Source: Gemmatimonadota bacterium (GTDB lineage Bacteria > Latescibacterota > UBA2968 > GCA-2709665). From it: DNA of 64,000 nucleotides. A program made the position numbers and the translations under genes. The stretch is taken from NCBI GenBank assembly GCA_028873695.1, contig JAPPNU010000003.1, positions 1-64,000 of the forward strand. The letters are read 5' to 3'. The notes beneath the pieces are model-generated. The model had not been told where the DNA came from. It did not search any database and saw only the letters and a program-made list of their open reading frames with translations. This document shows positions 52,418 to 62,500 of this stretch, one piece after another (within the stretch, counting starts at the first letter, position 1; every line of letters starts with the position of its first letter).

Positions 52418-53164
52418 CTAGAGTGCGAAGCCTAGACTGACCCCGCCCCAGACTCTGTTTTGCTCGTCTTTGGTCCGATGGAAATCGAAATCACTGGCCT
52501 CTAGTTCCTCGGTCCGGCGTATGAAACCGATGACGGGCGACAACGAGAAGTAGCTATGGTTGACACCGAGCGAAACCGACGCGCCGACGTGGTTGAATTC
52601 AAATTTGCCGGTGGTATCGCTGTATCCGATATCGGCGGACACACCCAGTGTGACGTTCCCCTCCGGGGTTAGTCGAACTTCATGACCGATGCTGCCGTTG
52701 ACGTACCAGTAATCGAACTGGCCCAGGTCGCGATAGATCGTTACAGACGGGGAGCCGGCAACATCCAGACTCGCGCCCGCGAAAAACTCGGTGGTAAGTC
52801 TTTCGCCCTTCTCCAGGCTTGGAAACGTGTACTGGATCATCCCGACCGTCAGCCCCACGTTTTCGTACTGTTCTCCCAGATTGCGGTCGTACGTAACCGT
52901 GAAGTCGAGTTCATCGCCTGCCTCCTGAATGCTCCTTTGCTTTAATGCCCAGGAACCCCAGATGTTGAACGAGAAACCGGAATCGCCCAAGCCCAGAGTA
53001 AGAGAGGGTTGCGCGGAAGGCTTATCCGTAAAGGCCACGCCGCGGAAAACGTAATGCGTGACAAGATCCATGCTGCCCTCAACGGAAATATCCTCTATCT
53101 GGGCGAATGCGGGACCGGCAAGCAGGCTGAGCGTAACAACGAGAACGAGCGTGCGAGTTGGCAT
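52418..53164 (-). CDS. TorF-family putative outer membrane porin
   Basis: A 248-residue beta-barrel protein with a signal peptide (about 4-21, AFA/QIED). SMDLVTHYVFRGVAF is the diagnostic start of the TorF (TIGR02001) group, followed by alternating strands such as GFSFNIWGSWA and a C-terminal aromatic/leucine strand (WGGVSLGFAL). I take the ATG at 53164, nine bases after GGAGG; the ATG at 53173 sits too close to that site. It lies downstream of the type III glutamine synthetase gene on the same strand, and members of this family are often found near nitrogen-assimilation genes. Confidence 0.82.
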   Translation of the reverse strand: MPTRTLVLVVTLSLLAGPAFAQIEDISVEGSMDLVTHYVFRGVAFTDKPSAQPSLTLGLGDSGFSFNIWGSWALKQRSIQEAGDELDFTVTYDRNLGEQYENVGLTVGMIQYTFPSLEKGERLTTEFFAGASLDVAGSPSVTIYRDLGQFDYWYVNGSIGHEVRLTPEGNVTLGVSADIGYSDTTGKFEFNHVGASVSLGVNHSYFSLSPVIGFIRRTEELEASDFDFHRTKDEQNRVWGGVSLGFAL

Positions 53165-53584
53165 GTTCTTCATTCCTCCATTCTTTTCCGGCGATTTCCC
53201 CCAACGGATCACACCGGGAGTTGATGATACTTTCGAAACGAATACCGGAACAAGATCCAGGGGGAGGTTAGCGGGACTCGATCTGCAACATGCACGAAGT
53301 CGATCAGCTACCTGGATCGGGTTCAATACGAACGGTTCTTTCATACAGCAAAATGTCTAATCTTAGGGTCGCGCCAGTTCAATGTCAAGCTGAATTTTCG
53401 CAAGCCGGGTATATCGTTCTCATATACCATCCCTTTATGAAAACGAACGTCAGCGCCACCTTCGTACCCGGATCCGCAATGCCGTCGAGGTAACGGCATC
53501 GGTGTTCCGTTACGCAAGCAGGCGGCCGAATCGCATGGTGTTTCGGGTACCGGGCCTGCGCCTCAGCCCGCATTGACACGAGGC
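53165..53584. other. Region between glutamine synthetase and porin genes
   Basis: About 420 bases. I see no gene, tRNA, recognised riboswitch or clear terminator. It is long enough to hold a separate porin promoter and a leader. Confidence 0.4.
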
Positions 53585-55765
53585 CTACCTCACGAAAAGC
53601 ATGTCGCGGTACGTCGGCAGCGGCCACAGATCGTCCGGTATTACTTTCTCCAGCCGGTCCGCGACCTCCCGCACCGCGTTCATCGCCGGAATCACGTTGT
53701 CTCGCATGTGGATTACTTTGGACGACATCTCGTCTCCGCCGAGTTCCTCGTTCTGCGTATCGAGTTCGTCCAGCGCGTCGCTCAATTCATCGATCAGAGC
53801 GGAAACCCGCAAGATGTTGCTTTCGAGACCCTTTGTGGAACCGCTGGCCTTCTTCGTTCCGTTCCACGCGGACGTGAGCTGCTTGAGGTAGGTGACCGCA
53901 GCAGGCAGTATCATGCAGCGCGCCAGATGCGCCGCCGTTTCGCCTTCGATGTTGATCTTGATGAAGTACTGCTCGGTGAGTACCTCAAGCCTGGCCCCCA
54001 GTTCGCGCGGCGTCATGACGCCGTACTTGTCGAAGAGCTCCTCGTTCTTCGGAGAGGCGAGCGCTGCCAGCGCATCGACCGCCGAACCCGGATTCAACAG
54101 CCCGCGGCGGCCGGCCTCCTCCACCCACTCGGCCGCGTAATTGTCACCGTTGAAAATGATCCGCTTGAAGGACGGGATCTCGTTGGCCAACAGCGTCCAG
54201 AGCGCATCCTCGATCGACGTGCCGGCGTCGACGATCGTCTCCAGCAGTTCCGTCCAATTGTCGATCGCCTCCGCAACGATCGTATTGAGGACGGTTGCCG
54301 CCAGCGAGATATTCGCCGACGAGCCGACCGCGCGGAACTCGAACTTGTTCCCGGTGAATGCAAATGGCGAGGTGCGATTGCGGTCTCCGGAGTGGCGCGT
54401 CAGGTCAGGAAGGACATTGACGCCCAGGCCGAGGAGCCCATCGTGTTCCCGCTCCTCCGCCTTTCCGGATTCCTCGAGCTGGTTGAAGACGTCTTCGAGC
54501 TGGCTGCCGAGGAACACGGAGATGATGGACGGCGGGGCTTCATTCGCTCCCAGGCGGTGATCGTTCCCGGCGCTGGAGACGCTGGCCAGGAGCAGGTCCT
54601 GGTGCTGCTCGACGGCGCTCATCACCGCGGTGCAGAAGAACAGGAACATCAGATTGTCGTGCGGCGTGTCGCCGGGATCCATCAGGTTGCGATCCGAAGT
54701 GCCGAAGGACCAGTTCACGTGCTTGCCGCTGCCGTTGATCCCTGCGAAGGGTTTCTCATGCAACAGGCAGATGAACCCATAGCTGCGCGCGTTTCTCTCG
54801 AGGATCCTCATCATCAGCTGCTGATGATCCGACGCCACGTTCGCGTTCTCGTAGACCGGCGCCATCTCGTATTGCCCCGGCGCCACCTCGTTATGGCGCG
54901 TCTTCATCGGCACGCCCAGCCGGTACAGGTCCATCTCAATGGACTGGATGCACGCCAGCACCCGCTCGTGTATCTGTCCGAAATAATGGTCGTCGAGTTC
55001 CTGCCCCCTTGGAGGCTTTGCGCCAAAGAGCGTACGCCCCGAGGTCATGAGGTCGGGTCTGCGGTAGTAGAACTCGCGGTCGACGAGAAAGAACTCCTGT
55101 TCGGGGCCGAGGCTGGCCGTTACCATCCCTGCATCGATGCCGAAGAGCTTGAGCGCTCGTCGCGTGACCCGGTCGAGCGCGTCCATCGACCGGAGCAGCG
55201 GAATCTTGGCATCAAGACTCTCCCCGGTCCAGCTGGAAAAGGCAGTTGGAATGCACAGGTACGTTGCGGACTCACCTCCCATGATGAACGCGGGGGAGGT
55301 CGGATCCCAGGCCGTGTAGCCGCGCGCTTCGAAAGTAGCCCGCAAGCCCCCCGAAGGGAACGACGACGCGTCCGGCTCACCCTGTACCAGTTCCTCGCCG
55401 CCGAACTCGGTGATGGCGCGGGCATCAGCGCCCACCTTCAGGAAGGAATCGTGCTTTTCCGCCGTGTGGCCCGTGAGCGGCTGGAACCAGTGCGTATAGT
55501 GGGTTGCGCCCATCGAAAGCGCCCAGTCTTTCATCGCCGCCGCCACGGAGTCTGCAATATCGGAATCGAGTTGCTTTCCGTGGCGAATCGTCCGCACGAG
55601 CTGTTTGTAGACGTTTTCAGGAAGCCTGGCCTGCATTTCGCGCAGCCCAAAAGTGTCTTTGCCGAAGATGTCCGGCAGGAGGTCGCGGTCCCCCGATCGG
55701 GATTCCGGCTTACGGTTCCACGTTTTGGCGGCACTGACGGAATCGAAACGTCTCTGGATCCTCAT
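53585..55765 (-). CDS. Glutamine synthetase type III
   Basis: A 726-residue GSIII, the large dodecameric form. It shows FGKDTFGLREMQARLP, the GGLRATFEARGYTAWDP block specific to type III, LGPEQEFFLVD (metal site), TRHNEVAPGQYEMAP, LLHEKPFAGINGSGKH and NRTSPFAFTGNKFEFRAVGSS. It makes glutamine from glutamate, ammonia and ATP. The start is set at 55765, where AAGGA lies at workable distance; an ATG four codons upstream abuts the same site. The length fits the family. It is probably the primary ammonia-assimilation enzyme; no P-II or transporter gene is in view. Confidence 0.95.
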   Translation of the reverse strand: MRIQRRFDSVSAAKTWNRKPESRSGDRDLLPDIFGKDTFGLREMQARLPENVYKQLVRTIRHGKQLDSDIADSVAAAMKDWALSMGATHYTHWFQPLTGHTAEKHDSFLKVGADARAITEFGGEELVQGEPDASSFPSGGLRATFEARGYTAWDPTSPAFIMGGESATYLCIPTAFSSWTGESLDAKIPLLRSMDALDRVTRRALKLFGIDAGMVTASLGPEQEFFLVDREFYYRRPDLMTSGRTLFGAKPPRGQELDDHYFGQIHERVLACIQSIEMDLYRLGVPMKTRHNEVAPGQYEMAPVYENANVASDHQQLMMRILERNARSYGFICLLHEKPFAGINGSGKHVNWSFGTSDRNLMDPGDTPHDNLMFLFFCTAVMSAVEQHQDLLLASVSSAGNDHRLGANEAPPSIISVFLGSQLEDVFNQLEESGKAEEREHDGLLGLGVNVLPDLTRHSGDRNRTSPFAFTGNKFEFRAVGSSANISLAATVLNTIVAEAIDNWTELLETIVDAGTSIEDALWTLLANEIPSFKRIIFNGDNYAAEWVEEAGRRGLLNPGSAVDALAALASPKNEELFDKYGVMTPRELGARLEVLTEQYFIKINIEGETAAHLARCMILPAAVTYLKQLTSAWNGTKKASGSTKGLESNILRVSALIDELSDALDELDTQNEELGGDEMSSKVIHMRDNVIPAMNAVREVADRLEKVIPDDLWPLPTYRDMLFVR

Positions 55766-56013
55766 TGTGAAGGCCATCCTTATGAAATGGTGTGGGTGTA
55801 CGCGAGTGGTTTGCAGCCGCGTCGACGCGGCGAGTGCATAATGCTCTCCGGCAACTGAAACGGCGGGCGTCGGGTTTCCGGGAGTTGGCGGTGAAACCCG
55901 ATGCACGTTCTACAAAGGCCCCGATGAGCCGTCGTGAAGGCGATTGCGGCCGATGTGTTCGATAATTGGGTGCAGTCTCATTCCCTTCCTCCGAATCCGA
56001 AACGGGAATTCGG

Positions 56014-57492
56014 CTACGCGAACCAGTACGAAAAAAGATCCGCCTGCCTGAGATAGAACTTCAACCTGATTTCCTTACCCTTCAGCGGATCCAGATCCGA
56101 CCGTTCAATCCAGGTCAGCTTATGGGAGATTGTGTCTCCGTCCAGTGCGGCGCACCGGACCATGGCGTATTCCGGCGCGTGGTAACCGTCAGTTTCGATT
56201 ACGGAAGCCGCGAGTTCACCGCCTCTGGCATCCGCATTTACATGGAGCCGGCCTCCCGGACAGATCACAGGCTCTGTCAACACCCACCCCGCCTGTTCCC
56301 CGGCAGTCAGACTCGCGAACCCGTCACGGCGAAGTCGCGCAAGCCCCGGAAGTTGCACGTAGGACAACCCGTGGCCGTGCACGGACATTCCGTAGTAGAA
56401 CCAGAGTTCGTCGCCCACGACCACCGGCGAGTTCGATGGCCAGATCACGCCGGAGTCCAGCCCACCGGGGGTCGTATCCAAAAACGGCACGCGACCCTCC
56501 GACCGGTTCCAGTGAATCCCGTCCCGGCTCGTTACCAGTTCGATGTAACAGCGGCCCAGCATCGCGGAATGCGCCGGCCAGTCCGGCAGCCGGTAGGGGA
56601 ACCGTTTGGGGCGCTCCTCGGCAAACCCTTCGTGCACGCACAGCAGCCCCACGTACATTCCTTCGTAGAAGAACACGCCGATCGTCTGGAACTCCGTCCC
56701 GACCGGATCGTCGGCGTCCGGCGCGAGTACGGTTTCGAGTTCGGTCCAATCGCTCAGATCCTCGCTTTCGCTTCTGGCGATCAGACGAATCGAGAGGCCC
56801 TCCGGATCGATCTCTTCGTCGGGACGCGCGACCTGGGGGCGGAAATAGGCCACGTAGCGTCCGATGTTCCCGTCCCACCCCGCCATGCAGTTCAACCCGT
56901 CGGAATGCCCGATGCGGCTGGGTACGTGCACGTCTTGCGCGCTGGACCACGACACGCCGTCGGGCGAAAAACTGATGTTGTGGGGGTAATACAGCATTTT
57001 GTATCTGCGGGCGTGGTCTGTTTCGTGTTCGTCTATAACGACGCTCGGCAAACTCCCCGGCGGCTCAAATATAACGTTATTCCCCGTACTCCCGTTGATG
57101 TCAACCCGGTTCAATGCCGGAAGCCGCCAGTGAATGCCGTTGTGGGACTCCGCGTACGCCACAACCGGCGTTCCGCCCCCGTATCCGAAGTCCCGGATAC
57201 CCGGAGGCTTCGTCTGGTAATACATTTGAAATATCCCGGACGGGCCGCGGACCACCGACGTGGGTATCAGGCTGGGGTTGAATTTCGGAACGCCGCCCTC
57301 GCGCGGTATCCGGTCCTCCTCGTACCGAACGCCCTCACGCGCGTCGTGAAACTGATTGCCGACGAGCAGAGGATTCCTCACGTACTTAACCGGCGAGTGG
57401 TACCGCCGCGAAACGCGAAAGGTCTCCGCGACGCGCTCGTTATCCAGAAACAACTGGCGGTTGGCCTTGGCCGGCATGGGAGAGCTCATCAT
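56014..57492 (-). CDS. Glycoside-hydrolase-like beta-propeller protein
   Basis: A 492-residue protein resembling the five-bladed propeller proteins annotated as GH32/43/62-like or hypothetical glycosidases. It opens with QLFLDNERVAETFRVSRRYH and RNPLLVGNQ. It carries repeated S-x-DG-xxW signatures (SPDGVSWSSA, SRDGIHWNRS) and ends with a beta-sandwich segment with HVNADARGGEL. No signal peptide is seen. The catalytic residues cannot be fixed by eye. It stands between the glutamine synthetase gene and the AT-richer right-hand region. Confidence 0.75.
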   Translation of the reverse strand: MMSSPMPAKANRQLFLDNERVAETFRVSRRYHSPVKYVRNPLLVGNQFHDAREGVRYEEDRIPREGGVPKFNPSLIPTSVVRGPSGIFQMYYQTKPPGIRDFGYGGGTPVVAYAESHNGIHWRLPALNRVDINGSTGNNVIFEPPGSLPSVVIDEHETDHARRYKMLYYPHNISFSPDGVSWSSAQDVHVPSRIGHSDGLNCMAGWDGNIGRYVAYFRPQVARPDEEIDPEGLSIRLIARSESEDLSDWTELETVLAPDADDPVGTEFQTIGVFFYEGMYVGLLCVHEGFAEERPKRFPYRLPDWPAHSAMLGRCYIELVTSRDGIHWNRSEGRVPFLDTTPGGLDSGVIWPSNSPVVVGDELWFYYGMSVHGHGLSYVQLPGLARLRRDGFASLTAGEQAGWVLTEPVICPGGRLHVNADARGGELAASVIETDGYHAPEYAMVRCAALDGDTISHKLTWIERSDLDPLKGKEIRLKFYLRQADLFSYWFA

Positions 57493-57582
57493 GAGTCATC
57501 TGGATCTGAAAATAGACACGAGAAAACAGCAAACTGCCTTCGGGCTTCCGGGTAACGGACAATCGGATACATCGCAGAGGAG

Positions 57583-57990
57583 TTACTGAACGGGAAATGT
57601 CAGATCAAGGTCGATGCACATCCAGGTCCAATTCGAGAAGGGACCTCTCATCGTCGTCCAGGAAGCCTGCAATTCGACATCTATTCCACGACAGAATGTC
57701 CTTAATCCAACCTGTCCCCGCGTTTCTTCCGCCAAGCCATATGACCTTTGGTGGATGTCCCAATAAGAAACTGAGTTGACGAAAATCGTCATCCTTTTAA
57801 CCAATTGCAAAGCCGCGTTCGGCTGCGAAGTACCAGACTTCCATATCAGGCCGGCCTCGAAGGACGACCTGCCGGTCAGCAACGAGATGACGTGTTCCAT
57901 TATCGGACCGTGAATTTGCTCAAAACGGTGCGACGTGTCAAAGCCGATGTAAACACTTGAAACCGTGCCTGGCACATCGGCCTTCGGCAT
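57583..57990 (-). CDS. Hypothetical protein
   Basis: A 135-residue protein with no family that I recognise. The composition is balanced, with tryptophans in a C-terminal strand-rich half (SWTTMRGPFSNWTWM). A near-complete open frame and an AAGGA site five bases before the ATG at 57990 support it being real. It lies at the left edge of an AT-richer segment with mobile-element remains, so it may be acquired DNA. Confidence 0.5.
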   Translation of the reverse strand: MPKADVPGTVSSVYIGFDTSHRFEQIHGPIMEHVISLLTGRSSFEAGLIWKSGTSQPNAALQLVKRMTIFVNSVSYWDIHQRSYGLAEETRGQVGLRTFCRGIDVELQASWTTMRGPFSNWTWMCIDLDLTFPVQ

Positions 57991-58209
57991 GATCATCCTT
58001 CTGCTGGATGGCCCGAGTCGGAATACGTACCCGTCACTCTGTTTTCCCACCAGGACTGTGAGTTTTTTTCATCGTATCCTTCAAGACTCCTCTACCGCGC
58101 AAGATCGACTCTTGTTTCTCGTCGAATTCAATTCAACGACGCGGAGTAAAGGGACCATTCCGGCGCTCCGGTTTTTCGATCCGTGACGGTGACGCCGATA
58201 TCCGTGCGT

Positions 58210-59097
58210 TCATAGATGAAACGTCATGGGGTTCCCTGCAAGCCACTGCAATGAGTATGCGGAGATCTCGTCAGGCGGCTTCGGAAGCACCTGTTTGGAC
58301 GACGACAAAACCGTGTATTGGTCCCTGAAAACACGCGCCATCTCACCATAGTAATCGCTGTCTTGCTCGGTATAGGTCGCTTGAAGCCTGCTCAATAGCA
58401 CACCGAATTCCTGTAGCTTCTCACCCTTTTCAGCACGGGCGAGTCGGTCGGCGACCTGATGGGGTTTCACCTTGAGCATTCCGTCCAGAACCTGCCGGTC
58501 TTTTGATGAAAATCGTCCCTTCCGGGCCTCGTCCAATGACCCCCAGAACCGTTGTATGCAACGCACCACCAACTGTAGCCGACAACAAAGCGCGATATTC
58601 GAGCCGATCAACTTACTGTCCATCCGGATTTGCTGACCCAACACACCGAAGGCGGTGGCCTGCTTCCTGGTTAAGCTGGCAAATGTCTCGCCAACCAGAT
58701 CCCGCCCGGTTTTAAGCTGATACGCATACAAGGCCCGCTGGAACTGATAATACGTGGACTCCACAGGCGCCTCATCAGACAGATTCATCAACCCCAATGC
58801 ACGCATCGCCAGAACGTTGAACCGACATTCATCGAACAGTTGCGCATCGCTCCACCCAAAGCCCTCCTTCATGATCATCATTGCAAACAACTGACGGATG
58901 GGCGCGTTGGGCCGGCGAATCTGTGCATCAAACAACACCGAAAAAACATCCTCGTCTATCGCTGACGTGAGGTGCTGGTAAAACAGATTATGCCACGATT
59001 TCGCATCATTCAACCGCGCCTGCTTCCGAGGCGTGATATGCGACTCGAAATTCGAAAACAGATCCGGTTGACTGCGCGACGCGCTTTGCTTATGCAT
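58210..59097 (-). pseudogene. 3'-truncated transposase (IS1182-like)
   Basis: The first 296 residues of a transposase. It has the N-terminal domain of the IS1182/IS5-like group: KEGFGWSDAQLFDECRFNVLAMRALGL, ESTYYQFQRAL and GQQIRMDSKLIGSNIA, where the aspartate is probably the first of the catalytic triad. The homologous text ends near PKPPDEISAYSLQ and is replaced by an unrelated 11-residue tail. Full-length relatives continue for about 150-200 residues with the remaining catalytic acids. GGAGGA precedes the ATG at 59097. No inverted terminal repeats were found by eye. Confidence 0.82.
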
Positions 59098-59168
59098 CGC
59101 TACTGTCCTCCGCTTTTTACCATAATACTTCTGCCTCCTGTTCACACCTGGAATTTATCACTTTTTCC
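59098..59168. other. Short intergenic stretch upstream of the transposase remnant
   Basis: It contains the ribosome-binding site of the transposase and an in-frame upstream extension. No clear IS end is visible. Confidence 0.3.
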
Positions 59169-59482
59169 TCAATAAGCAAACTCGACTTTTCGGAGAAGAC
59201 TCAATCTAATCGTATTCGGCTGAAGTTCAGGTACGGTCAGTAGTGCCGCGACTTGTGGGACTACTGACTTCGGATCGTACTTATTGAGGGATGCTGCAAT
59301 TTGCCTGAATTCAGGAGCGTTGAGCGGTATCCTGTCTATCACAGCTACGACCTCGATCTCAAGATTTGAGGCAACACCGTCTTCAGTACCGTCAGGTGAT
59401 GCAAATATTGATGCCGCGGATTAGAATTCCCGGCATTGGAAATCAGGTTGAATTCGACTCGAAGTAAATTTACGGGCCGCAT
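59169..59482 (-). pseudogene. Putative frameshifted small gene
   Basis: Two overlapping minus-strand frames both look protein-like. One opens at ATG 59482 (MRPVNLLRVEFNLISNAG) and stops at 59345. The other is open from 59420 to the TGA at 59169-59171 and contains EIEVVAVIDRIPLNAPEFRQ-type text, but it has no good start. Joined by a frameshift they would give about 100 residues. Alternatively the second starts at GTG 59342 (57 residues). I do not recognise the family. It lies just downstream of the giant HTH protein gene and could be its former partner. Confidence 0.4.
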
Positions 59483-59526
59483 CACGCATCTCGAATCGGG
59501 TTCGTCGCGTCAGATGGATTGCCGAC

Positions 59527-62500
59527 TTACACCGACAGCCGTCGCATTAACTCCGTTTCGGTGTCCTGCCGACCTGCTTCGTTCTCGTAGTAGGTCGCGA
59601 TGCGACTTAGTGAACGACTGACACGTGGGTATTCGGCAAGTTCGGCTGACCAGGTGCGATAACGCTCCTCATGTTCGCGTTCCTTATCGCCGCCTCTGCC
59701 TCTCATGTACACACCCCGACGATTCAATGCACCAATGACAAAGCTCTCGTCGACCTCGTCTGAATTCAACGATTCCAAGACTTCGCAAACCGGTCGGCAC
59801 GGCCAGATTCCGTCTTCATCGGCGTGAGCACGAGCCATAAAACTCCCTATTGCGTCGTCAGCAATCTTTCGACGGTCGTAGCGAGTACACCACGAGCGAA
59901 CCTCGTCAACCCAAACCTTCAGTTCTTCAGCATTTACGTTACCCTTTTCGTCAGACCCCGGGATCCGGTTAACACGACCCAGAAGGGTGCGCGCGGCGTC
60001 AACAGCCGCGTGAATCCGTTCCGGATCGCCGAAATTCAATTCAGGAGGATCCTCCGCACCATCCGCGCGTTTGTACACGCATGCTATGGCTAGCGCAAAG
60101 TTCCGCGGCGATTCAGCTATGTATTTTTCTATGTTTGGGATTCCGTATTTACTTCTATCGAGCCGTGTGATGTGTGCGTACTCAAGTCGAGCTTTTTCTT
60201 CGATTGTGACACCCGGCCGTCTGTCGAGTTCATCAAAAGCCATGGAGATGTTATATTCGTCTGTCATGGGGTCGTTTAAGAACTCATCTGTTCGAGCGTC
60301 GGGTAAAGAACCAAGTAATCGCACCAGCAAGAATGTGTCGACCTGGTCCCACGCCACGAGCGCTGCCCGAAACGCGGCGTTTGGCCGATCCACGGCAAGC
60401 AGTCTGTCTACGGATTCGTTAATTTCTTCCCTCGTCGTTTCCGACCACGTTCGAGGTTCGACCCTTTTCCAGTACGAATTCTGGGTTTCGGATGGCTTGG
60501 CGTCGAGACGTCGCCAGTTCTCAGCCCTGAAGGACAGTGACAAGAGCAGCTTTGTAAAGTGTACCATTTGGCCGGAGCGTTCGGCTTCATCAATCAACCC
60601 CGTGACAATGTTTCGGTTAACGTTTCTCAGAAATCCCTCTAGACAGGAATTGTGCGCGGATGAGGCATCTGCGGTCGCCAAGTCAAGACATGATCGACCA
60701 AACCTCGCGGCCTCATCGTCCTGACCCGCTAAAATCAAGGACATCAGTTCGCCGATAACGCCCGAGGTCTTCTCACAGTCCTCTACAAGACGATGCACGC
60801 CCGACAGGCCACGCTCTTCCCAAATGTCCTGCAAAGCCTTCACTCTCAGACCGCGAAGGCGTTTTTCATTCCTCTTGTAGTCGAAATTCCCGCCATCGGA
60901 GCCGTCAGGCGGCAGGTCGACCCGATACGAAGCGAACAGCCAGGCCTGGCGACTGGCCTTGTCCTGTGGCGATAGTGCGTGCGAGGCAGCCCGTTCCCGC
61001 TCGGGATGACAAATCGCAAGTCCATGGTTGCGACGAATTTTTGCCGATCCATTGATCCGTTGTCGCAATATCGCTCTCTCGTCTTCTGGTGGCGACGAGT
61101 CTGTCCATCGGTCAATGAGATCCCAGACCTTGAGCTGATCTTCTTCATTGAAATGTTCTAAGTGTTCGACTAGATCGCCAAGTGTTCTCTCGCCGTGCTC
61201 CTGCCAGTCCAGCACAAGGGCGGTCGACTCGCGGACAAACTGAAGTTGTTCGGCCTCGGCTACCTGAGGCATTGCGCTTGCTTTGTCGTCTCGCCAGCGC
61301 GAACGGTGATTGGCACTGCCAGAGACCATAGATTCCAATTGGTCGATACATAATGACCATCCAAGGGTCGAATGCCTGCTGCAGAGATACTTTAACGCGC
61401 TCACTCTCATTTCGAGCGGCGCGGCGGTCTGTGGCCACCAATAGCGGAAGAGAGACGCGAGTGTCTCCTCGGGCTTGGGTGACCAGTTATCGATTGTATC
61501 CGTCTTGGCGATCTTGCAGAGGTTCGCGAGAATATAGACAACACGCACAAAGCGGCTTGGATTCCAAGCAAGGATCTGAAGCGCCCACAACAGGGGTGTG
61601 CGAAGGGAAGGACTGAAGATGCTGCTTCCAGCTGTAACCACGGGCTCGAAACTGTGCAGATTCTTTTCAAGTAGTGACAACACAACATCCGGTGCCGCTT
61701 CCGCATAATCCGGAAGGTCGTTTGCACATAACAAGAATGTATCGCGATTGAACGGTCCTAGCAGATCTTCGACAAAGTCCGCCACCCGCGCTTCCGCGTC
61801 AAACGCGAGACGCGCATCGAACAGATGTTTCCCGTACACGGCCAGAAGAATAAGCGTCTCGCGAATGCCGCTGCGCAGTGCGTCTGAATGACTCGGCGCA
61901 TCTTGCGGAGCCCCCGCAGCCAGTACAGATTCTGATGTCGCATTAGCGGAGGTCTCGTTTTTGAACAGGACGTCCTTTGCAACCGCGAAGAAATTATCCA
62001 GATCAGTCCTGGTTACGAACGAAGCGATTCCAAACAAGGTATCGATCCTTGATACAACCCCCTGATAACCTCCTGCTGACCAGAGCGGCGGGTCCGCACG
62101 ATCAAGAAGTTGCGCCAAGTCTACCTCAACGCTGGCATAGTCATCGCCGCGCAAGAAACTCAGAATGGCACCGCGGTCGCCGTGAGCGGCCGAGTTCCAC
62201 GCGCCAACCATCGAAGCCGGGATGAGTTTCCGCGCGATTTTGGCATCGCCCGCCCAGGATGGAGTCTGCACTTCAGGTATTTTGGAAACGCGACGCCGCA
62301 GGATCGTTGGCGAACAAGCGGATTCCCTCGCAAGTTTTTCGATCTCATCATAGCCATATCCTATCGGCTCAAGAGCCTTGTGAAAATCCATGAAGTCCAG
62401 ACGGTCAAGTGCGATATCGGGATCGCCGTAAACGCTGTTTCGAGGCCGTATTATTACTCGGCGGCAAGGGCGCCGCAAGAAACCGATTTTCCGTTCGACC

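Noticed and set aside
53573..55858. 761-codon plus-strand open frame
   Set aside because: Shadow of the type III glutamine synthetase gene.
55966..57555. 529-codon plus-strand open frame
   Set aside because: Shadow of the beta-propeller gene, whose Asp-box-like motifs support the minus strand.
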